Positions 43,633 through 57,044 of a stretch of 64,000 bases of DNA are shown here, in pieces. Origin of the DNA: Boesenbergia rotunda. Taxonomy: Eukaryota > Streptophyta > Magnoliopsida > Zingiberales > Zingiberaceae. The translations under genes were made by a program, and so were the position numbers. The stretch spans positions 1 to 64,000 of the forward strand of contig JAGFNQ010009434.1 of assembly GCA_024364735.1 (NCBI GenBank). Direction: 5' to 3'. The notes under the pieces were generated by a model, which worked only from the letters and a program-made list of their open reading frames with translations, was not told where the DNA came from and searched no databases. Each line of letters opens with the position of its first letter. Within the stretch, counting starts at the first letter, position 1.

Positions 43633-44196
43633 ATAAGTACAACTAATATAACTAATAGAGAGCCATACCAGTGTGGTGGGGTCGTCAGGGCATAAAGGTA
43701 TCCTGTATGTGCATGTCAATCATATGCAGCATCCAAGTATAGTAAGCACGGGCAAATGCGAAATATGCGTATGCACATGGTGCAATGACATGATCACCTC
43801 TATCGTCAGTCAGACATTGTCACCTATGTACGGGAGGAAGCTGAGTGGATGCCACCCTCAGACGTAGAGCTGTGACTACCATCAGTACTCTATCATCACT
43901 GCTCTTGAGCGATCAAGTAGACGGGATGCTGTCGGTGTAACAATCCTACCCCATGACCTATCTGGGGGATATCTCTATCTGAATGTTACCTCCCTGCCGA
44001 AGTAACACCCCTACCCCAGGTCATCTCTGGAGGATATCTTCATCTGAGTATTACCCCTACCCCATGTATATATATGGGGGAGAGTCCTCTCTCTCTCATC
44101 TCCTGGTATATGGACTACTCGAGGAGGAACTCTACCTGCTACCACGCTCTGATTCACTAACCCATGAGTGCATGAGCATGACAGCACAGAGCACAC

Positions 44197-44726
44197 TAGA
44201 GCTGTCAAACGGGCCAACCCGTGGCGGGACGAGTCAGCCCATGGCGAGCCAGCCATTTGGCGGGGCGGGTCGACCCGTCACCTAGGCGGGTTGAAAAATC
44301 CCCAACCCAACCCAATCCAAGGCGGGCCGTGGGTTAGGCGGGCCAACTCGCGGGCCCATCAAAATATTTTTAAAAATTAAAAAATTTAAAAAAAATCATA
44401 TATTTAGATTTCATCAATCAAATATATTAAGAAATATATTTTTTAAATATAAATGGATACAAACGAGTACTCATATGATGGAAAATATTATTTTTTATTT
44501 CAAAATAATAACAAAAAAATAATAATAAATTGTCATAAAACATAACTAACATGTGATTCTCAACTCGCGGGCTAACCCAAGCCCATTGCGGGCCGACCCG
44601 TGCGGGTCGCGGCCTAGGCGGGTTGGCCCGCGACGGGCTTGGGTTGCTTAAATTCTAACCCAACCCGCTTAAATTGATTGGCGGGGCAGGCCAACCCGAC
44701 AGGCCCAACCCAAATTGACAGCTCTA
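44197..44726. mobile_element. hAT-type MITE (530 bp)
   Basis: Perfect 12 bp terminal inverted repeats TAGAGCTGTCAA / TTGACAGCTCTA, flanked by an 8 bp target duplication GAGCACAC (44189-44196 and 44727-44734). GC-rich subterminal regions with GGGCCAACCCG words surround an AT-rich centre. No transposase is encoded, so movement would need a hAT transposase in trans. The 8 bp duplication and TIR identify the superfamily. Confidence 0.93.
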
Positions 44727-45189
44727 GAGCACACTACCCATACTCCATCAACCACTAACCCATGAGTGGTCGTATGGGTAGGTCAGCTATGACTGTTGAC
44801 CTGACTCGCCCACAAGGGGGCCCCTGGTCGACAGTGATGCACAGTGCATGATGATGCATGACACTAGTCAAACAACATCCACTATCTAGTCCACCTTTAT
44901 CAACATGATATGCAAGAATCATAGATAATGCACCGTAGCCTGAGTCCTAAAGGTATAGTATCACATGCTAGGTCTAGCATAAACAATATCAGCAAAAGGT
45001 AGAACAGGTATATAACAAAACATTACCCTATCGCTAAACATAGCATATCAAGCATATAATCTATAACTAATACAGAAGATAAGTCAGAGGTACCCGCCTC
45101 GAAAATAAGAAGCTCGTGCGACGAGAACCCCCCATCCAAAATAATATCCGCGACGCATGATCTACGTCAATGTCCTGCATCAAAACAAA

Positions 45190-45370
45190 TATAACTTAGC
45201 TAATTTTATACTTTTATTAAATGGCCTAACCCAACCAACCAAGGTTAGGTTCAGATTAGGTCTAACCCAAACCTAACCCAATCAACCAAGATTGGGTTCA
45301 GATTAAGTCCAACCTAACCCAATCAACCAAATCTAATCAATTACACCAAGGATTACCAACCGAATCATCC
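45190..45370. repeat. Inverted AACCTAACCC/GGGTTAGG-like repeats
   Basis: Several CCTAACCCAA and AAGGTTAGGTTCAGATTA words alternate so that neighbouring units can pair. It is another instance of the paired-dyad style, within arm H. Confidence 0.6.
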
Positions 45371-45993
45371 CAAAGAAATCTAAGAACAATTTCCTAACCG
45401 AAACCAGGCTCCAATCAAAATCCAGCATAATTCCAAATAAGACAAAATCTCATAGCTACCTAAGAACATCCCGGAACAGATCAAACCATAACGATCAAAC
45501 GTTTTGCCTTAAATTCATGCTAACCACCTATACCATAATCTCAAACTCAGAAGTACCTGATGGTAGCCCACAACGAGTGTTACGATGAGCCTCAAATTTG
45601 AATTTATAAATTGAAAACCCTTAGCTCACAAAACTAAATGTAGTATAGGGGGTCTCAAGTCGTATTTTTCCAAGGACTAGTTAAGAATGCTTAACTCAAG
45701 CTAGATTTTGTCGTTTTCTGTTTTGGGTTTTCAAATGAAATGGGTGTTTTTGCGAAAATGGATGAAATAACAGTTTGAAACAAAATGAATTCAATTAAAT
45801 TAAAAAATAACTAGAAAATTATGGAAACTACACTTATCCCTATTTGAAAACTAAGCAATTCAATTTGAAATTATAAGATTGAAATGCAAGACTAAAATTG
45901 AATGCAAGAAGTTTGTAACTAAGCTGCAGAATTGTAAAGTCTGAAATAAAACATGCTAAGGAAACAGGATTGAAATGTAGCTGAGATCTCTTC

Positions 45994-46082
45994 CTGATCG
46001 GTCAATAGACCGATCAGATACTTACCTGATCAGTCAACATACCGATCAGATACTAGCCTGATCGGTCAAACAGACCGATCAG
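45994..46082. repeat. Three hairpin dyads of CTGATCGGTC type
   Basis: CTGATCGGTC and GACCGATCAG face each other with a 4-5 base spacer at 45994-46017 and 46058-46082, with a decayed copy at 46026-46049. Each is followed by ATACT. Confidence 0.9.
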
Positions 46083-46099
46083 ATACTGTGATGTGAATT

Positions 46100-48115
46100 G
46101 ATACAAACTGAAACAACAAGGAACTGAATTCAGAAATGAAATTTACAGAAAATTGATATCAGATCAGTCCCTTAATCCAAGATCCTTCTTGCCGTCACAC
46201 AAGAACCAGCTAGAAACCCTCTAGCTCGACAAATCAACAGAGAATTGACTTCCGTGAGTAGTTTAGCTTCAGCTTGGTGTTCTAGCTGAATTCTCCTTCA
46301 GATCTCTTCCTCCTTGATAAGTTGGATTGCGAATTCGGCTCAGAGATCCTCAGAAGCTCTCTAAGAACCCCTCTAATTGCTTCGATAGCTCCGGTCGATG
46401 AAGGATGACAATCAAACAGGAATCGATCAGAAGAAGCAGAGCCCTCGGCGAAACCCTCACCTGAGCCCTTTCAGCGACGAGATTGCTTGCAAACTTCACC
46501 GGAAATCTTCCTCTATAATTCGAGAACTTGAAATGAGCTTGGATCTGATGTAGTCACGCGGATCGGAGAAGAAAACGCTAAGAAATTGAAGAACAGATGA
46601 AGAACTCGTGACACCCCCGCTCTGTTGAGGAGTTTCTGATTAAATTAACTCCAATTCAAATTGAACGGCTATGATCATCCCCGCTTAATCCAAATGTCAG
46701 ATCATCTTGGATTGAAACCAATCTTTCTAGATCTCCATCAATGGTCAGGATCTTCTTCTCCTTAGCTTGGATCGATCAGATCTGCAACGAATGGCTCGGA
46801 TTGCCCTTCCTTTTGAATGGACGGTTTAGACTCCTCTCGAGCTTGATCCAATGACTAGATGACTTCTGATTTGGACCAAAACTTCATATATTGATCTGTG
46901 GTCTTGATTTACTCTACCTTGAGCTCGGATTGATCAAGAGATAAAAGATGGCTCAGATCTCCCCATGTCTTGATTGGACGACCCATGTTCCTCTATTGCT
47001 TGATCATCTTGATTAGAGCCAAGTTTGACTCAAATTCGATCTAATCTGATCTAGGTCCATGATCATTTGAAGCCTGCAAAATTATATTCAAATTTTAATG
47101 CCAAAACATCTCAAATATAATAAGAATTGCATCCAAAGCTAAAATAGCAATAACTTATGGAACCTAGTGTAAATGCAAGATTAAGCATACAAAAGGGATC
47201 AGAACATGGGTTTAAGAGCCTAAATTAATTATCAAAATGGTAATTATCAGTACCTATCCCTAATCAAATGGCGAGGAGGAGTTCTATAGTCGATCTAAAA
47301 CAGAGCAATAGGAATCAAAAATCTAAACTCAAATCATCCTAAGCACATGATCTACAAATCTTACACGAAGAATTAGGAACTTGAACAACACAGAGCACAC
47401 GCATGAACCAGTTTGATTAGAAGACATCGCAGCCAAAATCCCCAATCACAATATCTAATCTAATCCCCCAAACAGATCAAAAAACCAACTACAAATCCAC
47501 CATGAACAAACTGAGCCAAAAACTCCTTCACGACTCGTATCAGATCCAACTTCCCAATTCAAACAATGAGATCAATCTCCAAACAGAACAATGGGAAAAA
47601 CATCAGAATAGCACAACACCGAGCCACAATAGAGAATAGTAAGGACTCCTATCAGAACTCCAAATCCTATTCAAGAAAACAAATCCAATTTATAGTTATT
47701 GATCCAACATGATAACAACCTAAGAACTCATCTACAAGAAACCTAAATCCTTACCTGAAAATGTGGTTGGCGGATACAGCCAAAACCAGATTGGGTGCTC
47801 ACAACCCACCAGGAGATAGATCCACTACTCTGACTCTCCCAGAAACTCTAAAGAAAACCCGGAGAAAGAGAAGGATCTGAACTATGCTCGCCCTCATGAT
47901 TTACGGCGATCTAAGATGAGGAAGAAACCAAACTCTATGAAATACTTACCTAATCACCAACACCTTTTCGTCTGGTGGGAGATCAAGCCTTGGTTGAGGT
48001 ATGAGAGAAATTCTTTGGCGCCGACGTGAACAATAGGGAGGGAGAGGGAGAGGGCGAGAGATAGAGAAGATTGTGGTCGCGCGAGGAGAAAAGGCTCTGG
48101 TTTCGGGCTTCGCGA
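46100..48115. other. Inner part of arm H, no gene recognised
   Basis: Sequence of promoter and leader character (GAAGA-rich and CTTC-rich blocks). At 47770-47940 there is a diverged relative of the 16063-20335 tandem unit (GGGTGCTCACAACCCACC, then GACTCTCC). No long credible frame was found. Confidence 0.45.
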
Positions 48116-51052
48116 ACTACCGCAGGGGAAAAGAAATGAGATTAATTAAAGGGTTGGTCTTTTGCAAACCCCCCCCCTGAACTTGTGATATTTACTTTAC
48201 ACCCTTAAGTCAGCCCTTCTTGCCTTTAAGCCCTCCAAGTTTTCCTATTTTTAACACGTTTGTAAGCCACCAATTGACCATCATTGTGGATCACCCGAGT
48301 CGTCAGTGCCCCAATTTTTGTTTCCCGTGTGAGTCATCACCCTCGCTCCCTCACGCTCATCGTCAACCATTGGGGTGGCATCACACATAGGCGTGGGTTC
48401 ATCGTCGCCTGGCCGTGGTTCGGGTATATCTCTCTAATCCTATTCTAGTCTTCTCTGTTTTCGAGTTGTTACCTCAATGCTAAGATCTGATCCGGATTAG
48501 CTATTCCCATGATGATCTGCTTTGGTTGTTAGGGTTTGGATCTGGGGCTTTGAGGAGGGCTCACCAAAGAAAGGGATCACTTTTGAACTCTCCGGAGCTT
48601 GCTAATCTCGTTGGAGATGAGCAGGGAAGAAGATCTTCGTGCATGGGTTCATGAGGTAAGATCATTGCAATACATATCACAATTTTGGGTTGAGCGCTAG
48701 TGCTCAATTAGATTTGTGATTCTTGAGTTTGCATAGTATTTTGGTTATGATGATGTCATGTGGTGTGTTTCTTTTCTGAATGGGAGTTACAAGTTCTATT
48801 ATGTTCTGAGGTTGCAGTGAAATAGTTTCCAAACTATGGGTATGGCTGGGATGGATTTAGTGCTGGTCATCGTGGGGATCACCTATTGTTCTTGACAGGT
48901 CGATCTTGGAGTTGTGTTGTTAGCATATTAATCCTCAGCTTAGCTTTGTGTTGTTGCTACCTCTACCATGAGCTCCATCTTGATGGAATTTAATCTATTC
49001 ATTTGAGATGAATGGGTTGGCTATGTGTAGAATTAAATATTGGGAATGTTTTTATGGATGAGTTGGATTGTTGTTTGGGTTTTCTCCTGCCTGGGTTGTC
49101 TTTTCTTTAATCAGATTGAGTTGATCTTGAATTCCAATCTGACCAAGGGGTTGCTTTGGTTCCATCCTTGTCACGAGCCAATAGATGACATTAGGTTTGT
49201 TTTGAATTGGAAGTTGGCTATGGCTTAATCAATTATGGTTTGAATCACATGTTCACTTGGATTAGATCGGTTTTGAAAGGGATTAATGTTGAAACTTGTC
49301 AAGGTAAATGAGAAATTAGGTATAATCATGATGATTCAACCTAATTAGGAATTAATCATTTCATTAAGATTAATAAAATGATTATGACACTTAGGATTAA
49401 GTCTAATACGGTACGGTAGTTGGTTTAGCTAATTACTTTTGTGTATATAGCTAATATGACCTTTGCTACAAGACATTCATTGATTCGCTATCAGATATGT
49501 GGACGAGGGATTCTTATCATTTACGGGCATCTTCTCATTGGAGACGGGCACCTTCTGACTTATCTCTGTAGATATTGTCAGGTTTCTATGCATGATTTCT
49601 TTTATGGATAGTAGTAGGATTTTTCTCTATATACCTTTTGTTTATCCTGCTTGATACTTACTGTTTGATCCTTTGACATACTCAAAGTTTATTTTCAATA
49701 CAGTCTCCATGCTTGATACTCTGATTCTATAAAATACACACGTGTGCACGTGTGCATAGGATAATTTATATGTCATATGATACTTGATATTATTAATACC
49801 TAGTATTATTGCATGGCTAGTAGCTTATTGTAAGTCATGAATTATGTTTTTAGACTTGTGCATGTGATACTGAGGTTTGCTTGATGGGTGTTACGCGTAT
49901 TAGAGTCATGCACCATCTTTGCATTATTGCATAACTGACGATCCTTGACTCCCTTGTGGTTGAGACGGGTCGTTAGTCATTTCAGAATCTGCACACACTG
50001 CCACTCATGGGTTAGTGGTACTATCGGGAGGGTGTGTGCAGTTGCCCTATTAAGACTCCGCTCGACCGCTCATGGGTAGTGGTTCCCACAGCGTGGAAGC
50101 AGATAGGGATCCCGTCTCTTTCCCGTGATACGGGGAGATAAGAGCGGTGCTCCCCATATGACTTGGGGTAGGAGGGTGTCCTTCACTAGCATCTTGTCCA
50201 CTCGGTCATTCAAGAGCAGTGACGACAGAGTACATATAGTTGTCATAGCTCTACCCACTCGAACTCATCCATAATCGGTAACGGTGGTCGACTGACATCA
50301 GGGGTGACCATGCCATTGTATCATGTGCCCGATTGCATGAATTATATTTGTTTGTGTTTGTTGCACTTGTTTGAAGTATGATTGCTGTATTTGGATAACA
50401 TGTACATATAAGAGGTATTTTGTTTGCATATTGTCTAGTGACCATTCAAGTTCGGGGATTTATGATCTTCATACCCCGCAAGCAGATTTGTTATTGGTAT
50501 GTACTTACATATAGTTTTCCGATCATACATTCTGATTTTCTATATGTGACTGTATCTACTTACTTCTGTACAACTTTCTATAATCTTTTTATAGCCATAA
50601 ATGTCTATTTGTTTATATACTCGTGGAGTTCCCCTAGACTTATAATCGTTTGCTTTGTTTTCTATTTCTTGGCTGATGTACTAAGAGTCACCAGGAGAGA
50701 AACCTGTCATTAGTCTCACTTTTCGTCGGATCGACTTCGTTTTGATATTTGTATTTATGGATGTTTTATTTACATTACTATCCTATATATTATGTGGATA
50801 TGTACTTGTACTCTGAGTGTTTGCGTAAGCCTAGAGGGCTTTTGGGTACTTTGTGGTTGTCGTAAGTCATACCGGTATGCAATTTTTATGTATTGTATTT
50901 ACCTTCGTTCTTATTATGTACAATTTCCAGTTGTGTTGGTTGGGGATGATGAGATGGCCGTGGAGGTCTTGTATTGAGGATTCATATTGTCCGCCGTACA
51001 GGGAATGTGCTGTCTGATTTTTATCAGACGATCGATTCCTCGGGGCGTGACA
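48116..51052 (+). repeat. Right arm of inverted LTR-like pair H
   Basis: It ends CTCGGGGCGTGACA, the inverse of the left arm start. The portion 49490-51052 pairs with the left arm; 48116-49490 has leader-like sequence (for example GAGATGAGCAGGG, then a GTAAGA donor-like word at about 48656). No coding domain. It is interpreted as an LTR of the same gypsy-like family in the opposite orientation. Confidence 0.55.
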
Positions 51053-51440
51053 TGTTTTTATTATATATTGTATGTCATTGGATGCTCTTATTATGCATAA
51101 TCATGTTGACAAATTAATAACTACGTTGTGTTCTAAGCTCAAACCAATGAAGTGCCAAATTTTAGAAGTATGTCTAATCCTACTTATGTAATACTAGCGT
51201 GGTGTACTAATTGTGGGAAGCCTTGACATGTATAGAAAACATACTGTATGTTTCATGGATGTACACTTGGGTATCTTTTTATAATGCTCATGTTGTCCTA
51301 GGTTACTTCCACTGATTGAATTCTTTACTTGCACTTAATTTAGTTTTGACTCGTATAGAGTTGATGTATTACAATTTTGATGCATATCTTCAAATATTTT
51401 ATTATAATTTTTTAGCATATATTTTGATTTTAACTTTTTA
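51053..51440. other. Unassigned AT-rich spacer
   Basis: No gene, repeat end or motif recognised. Confidence 0.5.
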
Positions 51441-51945
51441 GGGCATTCATAACCGTTTAACATCTTTTACATTATAACACCTATCACCTCATCAAAAAAT
51501 ATGGGACTCACATGCCACATACACATTAATATTAACATCTGCATTCTCTCACATTCGTTTAACATTCAACCCCATTATTTATGGGGTCCACATGCCACAT
51601 ACACATTCTCTTACATATATGACAACCCCAATCGATTAAAATCACTATTCTCTATTATTCCACGAGATTCCACAATCGATTGGGGACTGTTTTGAACAAC
51701 ACCCAATTGACCAATCGATCGGGGAGACCCGTAATCGATTCCCCAATCGATTACGGGCCCCCCTAATCGATTGGGGATTCCCCTAATCGATTGAGAATGT
51801 CATGTCACACGCGATTGAACGCGTACAAACATCTGAACGCGTTAATCACGTCAGCGAATTAACGCGCTCGTCACAACGCCTTTAACATGGATAGTACGTT
51901 AATTGAGCGTTATAATACTCGATTAACGCACTGTTGCAGGTGCCC
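51441..51945. mobile_element. PIF/Harbinger-type MITE (505 bp)
   Basis: Ends GGGCATTCATAAC and GTTGCAGGTGCCC form imperfect terminal inverted repeats starting GGGCA, flanked on both sides by TTA (51438-51440 and 51946-51948), the 3 bp target duplication of PIF/Harbinger. No transposase. Its middle carries AATCGATT palindromes, including a pair with 13 bp arms and 4-base spacer at 51728-51757. Confidence 0.75.
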
Positions 51946-52383
51946 TTAGCATATATGCATGATGATCTCCTTTCTTTAATATTATCATCATTACCAATAT
52001 TATTCGTGTCAAAGGTCTCTTGCATAGGTGAAAGGCACCGGTTAAAATTATTAAACTCTCTGTCACTTTCCTCTATATTTTACATACTTGAATTCCTTTT
52101 GAATTATTTTATCAGTGAGTATGCTCACTAAATCACTAGTGATTCACAATATTTATTGATAAATCCATCTATGAATTAAGGATTGACAAAGTGATTGACA
52201 TAGGGTATGAGTTTCAAGTACTGTACTAGTTGGTTGCACCTTCATCTCTATTCATTTTCTTGTTGGTTCGAAGTTGCCATTTATACATTTGTTTTCTTTT
52301 GTGATTGTATGATTTCAGTTTTCGTTTCTGATCAAATATCGTGCATCAGCTATAACGCAAGAAGTTATATAGAAATCTAATTC
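51946..52383. other. Unassigned spacer, right end is a target duplication
   Basis: No gene recognised. The last ten bases (AATCTAATTC, 52374-52383) are repeated after the palindromic element at 55381-55390. Confidence 0.6.
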
Positions 52384-55380
52384 GGTTTTTTACTAAATGG
52401 CGTATCTAAGAATTGATATTTATCAAAAGGCGTACCATAATTTCATTATTACCAAATGACGCATATATTTTAGTAAATTTCCTTTTATACCCTTACCATC
52501 AAGTACTGCATGTATTTTTCTTTTTCTTTCTCTTTCTCTTTCTCATTCTCATTAACGAATTCCGAGACGGACCATAAATAGATGTTCCTTTATATTTTGA
52601 TTTTTATATTATGGAACATTTCTCAAAACAAAAAAATATTTAAATTAATTAAAATATTTTTATTAAATTAAAATTAAAAGAACATATCAGACCCACGTTG
52701 GGCCGAAAATGGTATCATTTCAGGCCCAACGTGGGGCTGAAATATTTCCATTTCAGGCCCAACGTGCCCAATATTAAGGGTTTTTTCTCGATTCTTTGTT
52801 ATTACATTTTAATACCTCAGAGAAGTCCAAATAAACAATGGATAACAAATTTGAACTCCTTGTAACCTCAGAAATCCACGGGAACTGAAACTTTTACGAT
52901 CGGAGCTCTCTAGGTCAATTAGTGGCCTTTTAGGATCATTGGGCCTGAAATGGTTCCATTTCAGGCCCACGTTGGGCCTAAAGTGGAACCATTTCAGGCC
53001 CAACGTGCCCATTTCAGGTCCAACGTGCCCAATATTAAAGGTCTTTTCTCGGTTCTTCATTATTACATTTTAACACCTTGGAGAAGCCCAAATAAATAAT
53101 GGATAGCAAATTTGAACTTCTTGTAACCTCAGAAATCCACGGGAACAAAAATTTTTACAATCGGAGCTCTCTAGGTCAATCAGTGGGTTTTGACCTGAAA
53201 TGGGCACGTTGGGCCTGAAATGGAAACATTCAGGCCCAATGACCCTAAAAGGCCTAATGTGTCAAAACCCACTAATTGACTTAGAGAGCTCCGATTGTAA
53301 AAATTTTAGTTCCTGTGGATTTCTGAGGTTAATTACAAGGAGTTTAAATTTGATATCCATTGTTTATTTGGACTTCTTCGAGGTGTTAAAATGTAATAAT
53401 GAAGAACCGAGAAGAAATCACGCATTAGGCCTTTTAGGGTCATTGGGCCTGAAATGGTTGGACACCTATTGCATTGGTGATATATAATATATAGATGGTT
53501 GAACACCTAAAACATCATCTCCTACCTCTAACCTCTCTATTCATATGGAGTTTTCAGAAATCCAGATATCGTAGGTCTATCAGTGGGTTTTGGTCAAACC
53601 CCACTGATATTTATAAACTACTCCTATTGCATTGGTAATATCTAATATATAGATGGTTGGACACCTAAAACATAATCTCCTACCTCTGACCTCTCTATTC
53701 ATATGGAGTTTTCAGTAATCCAGATATGGGAGGTCCATTAGTGGGTTTTGGTCAAAACCCACTAATATGGCTAAACTACTCCTATTGCATTGATGATGTC
53801 TAATATATAGATGGTTTTAGGTGTCCCAACCATCTATATGGCCTACCTCTCTAATATATTAGATATCACCAATGCAATAGAAGTAGTTTAGTCATATCAG
53901 TGGGTTTTGACCAAAACCCACTGATGGACCTCCCATATCTGGATTTCTGAAAACTCCATATGAATAGAGAGGTCAGAGGTACGAGATTATGTTTAAGGTG
54001 CCCAGCCATCTATATATTAGATATCACCAATGCAATAGGAGTAGTTTATAAATATCAGTGGGTTTTGACCAAAACCCATGATGGACCTACCATATCTGGA
54101 TTTCTGAAAACTCCATATGAATAGAGAGGTTAGAGGTAGAAGATGATGTTTTAGGTGTTCAATCATCTATATATTAGATATCACCAATGCAATAGGTGTC
54201 CAACCATTTCAGGCCCAATGACCCTAAAAGGCCTAATGTGTGATTTCTTCTCGGTTCTTCATTATTACATTTTAACACCTCGGAGAAGTCCAAATAAACA
54301 ATGGATAGCAAATTTGAACTCCTTGTAACCTCAAAAATCCACAGGAACTGAAATTTTTACAATCGGAGCTCTCTAGGTCAATTAGTGGGTTTTGACACAT
54401 TAAGCTTTTATGGTCATTGGGCCTGAAATGGAACCATTTCAGGCCCAACGTGTCCATTTCAGGTCAAAACCCATTGATTGACTTAGAGAGCTCCGATTGT
54501 AAAAATTTCAGTTCCCGTGGATTTCTAAGGTTACAAGGAGTTCAAATTTGCTATCCATTATTTATTTGGACTTCTCCGAGGTGTTAAAATGTAATAATGA
54601 AGAACCGAGTTCAGGCCCAACGTTCCATTTCAGCTCAAAACCTACTGATTGACCTAGAGAGCTCCGATTGTAAAAATTTCAGTTCCCGTCGATTTCTGAT
54701 GTTACAAGGAGTTCAAATTTGCTATCCATTATTTATTTGGTCTTCTCCGAGGTGTTAAAATTTAATAATGAAGAACCGAGAAAAGACCTTTAATATTGGG
54801 CACGTTGGGCCTGAAATGGTTCCACTTCAGGCCCACGTTGGGCCGGAAATGGAACCATTTCAGGCCCAATGACTCTAAAAGGCCACTGATTGACCTAGAG
54901 AGCTCCGATCGTAAAAATTTCAGTTCTTGTAGATTTTTGAGGTTACAAGGAGTTTAAATTTGTTATCTATTGTTTATTTGGACTTCTCCGAAATGTTAAA
55001 ATGTAATAACAAAGAATCGAGAAAAGACCCTTAATATTGGACACATTGGACCTGAAATGGAAACATTTCAGCCCCACGTTGGACTTGAAATGGATATGTT
55101 TTTTTAGTTTTAATTTAATAAAAATATTTTAATTAATTTAAATATTTTTTGTTTTGAGAAAGGTTCCATTACATAAAAATTAAAATATAAAGGAACATCT
55201 ATTTATGGTCCGTCTCGAAATTCGTTATTGAGAATGAGAAAGAGAAAGAGAAATGCATGCAGTACTTACGATAGGTATAAGAGGAAGTTTACTAAAATAT
55301 GTACACCCTTTGATAATAATGAAACCATGATACATCTTTTGATAAATATCAATTCTTAGATACGTCCTTTTAAAAAGTCG
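52384..55380. mobile_element. Palindromic foldback element, Mutator-like (2997 bp)
   Basis: A 10 bp exact direct repeat AATCTAATTC flanks it. The outer about 300 bp on each side are inverted copies (GGCGTATCTAAG...ATATTTATCAAAAGGCG on the left, its complement on the right). Inwards, both arms contain inverted units of about 240 bp with GGAGCTCTCTAGGTCAAT, CAAATTTGAACTCCTTGTAA and GGCCCAACGTGGGCC words. The core (about 53460-54200) is again inverted around about 53840, with ATGGTTGGACACCT and CCTCTCTATTCATATGGAG units. No transposase is present. Long terminal inverted repeats and a 9-10 bp duplication suit a MULE or foldback element. Confidence 0.8.
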
Positions 55381-55390
55381 AATCTAATTC

Positions 55391-57044
55391 TATTGCTTTA
55401 ATAATATATGGAAAAAAAAAATAAGGACATATGTAACTCAAGTGCTTCATAATGAAAACTCGAGTACAAACCAATTTCGAATGACGAGACGTAACTATTA
55501 GTATGGCATTTTGTTAACAAACACGATATTAGTTTTGTGCAGATGTTATTTTCATAAAACTTTAATCTCAATATAATTATTATGTAATAAGTTATTTATA
55601 AGATATATACAATACATTAAGGGGCGTTTGATAAATAAATTTAAAAGGTGAAAATAAAAATGAAATCTATTTTATTCTATTGATGATATTTGATATACAG
55701 AATCAGAATCAAAATAAAGATATAATACCCTTAATTTCATAATTTATCCTTCATTAAATTATTATTAAATTTATATATTTCTTAATTAAATTTATTATTA
55801 TTTTTATTGTCAAATTTATACAAGTTCGATAAGTAAAATAATGAATCGGATAAACAGTCTCCTTACAAGATCTTTCCGTCCTTGCATCCATCAATCAAGT
55901 TTACTCGTTGACAGGTGACATTGACTACTGCCAAATAACAATTTAAAGAAATCCTGCTGTGCCCTATAAATTACTTAAATATCTAAAAGCACAGAACGTA
56001 TCCCGTTTCACTCGTGCTTCCTCTGACTAATCTAAGCCTGTCGGTAAACGTACCGAGTCAAGGTGGCAAAACTAAGAGGCCATGGTTCTACAAAGTTCTG
56101 TGCCCTGATTCTGTGTTAAAGCTGATAACTAAGGTGGCAAGTCTCCTCGTCAAAAAAAAAAAAAAAAAAAAAAAAATTTCCAATCAATCTCGATCGATCT
56201 AATCATACGAAAGTTTTTCATCGATCACCAAGATAAATCAAGAAGCGCTCACAGTGGACGGGTCTAGAAGCCCAGCGTCTCAGGGTTCGCACCCTATTTG
56301 AAGAAAAAAATCCTACAAATACGTCGTAGCTGGGGATCACGCCCCTCGTCAAGCTCTGGCACGTCGTCATCGACCGACAAGATAAATCCAACACCATATT
56401 CTTTGGCCACGGCGGGGAGAAGTTTACATAGGCCCATAGTTTGGGAGAGGACAAAATGATCGGTTTTCGTTACGAAGGTAATATGGTATTCACGGTGAAA
56501 ATATTCCACTCGTACAATCTCGCTGCTCGTGTGCCTTCGTGGCATAGTTGAGATGGTAAAGGATTAATAGATTACCATTAAAGTTACATTTATAAGATTG
56601 ATTATTTTATTTGGTACAATTTTAAAATTATAATGTAATATAATCTGGATTACAAAAGCTAATAAAAGTGTGTAATTTGGATTACAAAGCCAATAATATA
56701 TAATCTGGATTACATTACGGGCTCAATTATATTATAAATTAGATGACATTATCTCTAGTTAAACGCAGTTTAAAGGTTTTGGATTCGAGCCACGAGACTG
56801 ATGGGACGTAAATCCTTGCACGGTGTGTAAAAAGTCTCTCCCCCAACATCTTATCTTCTCAGTTATCATGATTTATCTATTTCATATTGATCAACGAACT
56901 AACAAGGATACTGAGACGATCATTTCCCCTTTTACCACATTATTAGTGTGCCTAAGAGTGCTCCGCAGGAGTAAACAGTAGTGACACCTTCATCTGCACG
57001 GTAGAGTAACACTGCTCGCGTGCTTAAGAGGGCTATGCATCATT
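55391..57044. other. Intergenic region, AT-rich, no gene recognised
   Basis: It contains a GGGGCGTTTGATAAA word at 55660 (a plausible DNA-transposon end), a poly-A run at about 56153-56177, TAATCTGGATTACA repeats at 56640-56720 and scattered short frames. A minus-strand frame at 56294-56545 has no recognised domain, and its end runs through an A/T tract, so it is not called a gene. Confidence 0.5.

Larger units (their letters stand above)
42175..48115 (-). repeat. Left arm of inverted LTR-like pair H (carries insertions)
   Basis: It starts TGTCACGCCCTGAGG on the plus strand. Its first 2.9 kb, once the solo LTR A (42707-43632) and the hAT MITE (44197-44726) are removed, is collinear in inverted orientation with 51052 back to about 49490. 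Shared landmarks are GGCGGACAAT, ATGACTTACG, ACTAACCCATGAGTGG, GCATGA and GATAAGTCAGAGGTACCC. Further in, about 45200-48115 holds CTGATCGGTC palindrome pairs, leader-like sequence and no recognisable gene. Orientation is inferred from the GGGGCGTGACA terminus of the other arm. Confidence 0.6.

Noticed and set aside
56218..56545. Minus-strand frames at 56.2-56.5 kb as a small gene
   Set aside because: Overlapping frames, no domain, one runs into an A/T tract, no splice or start context.
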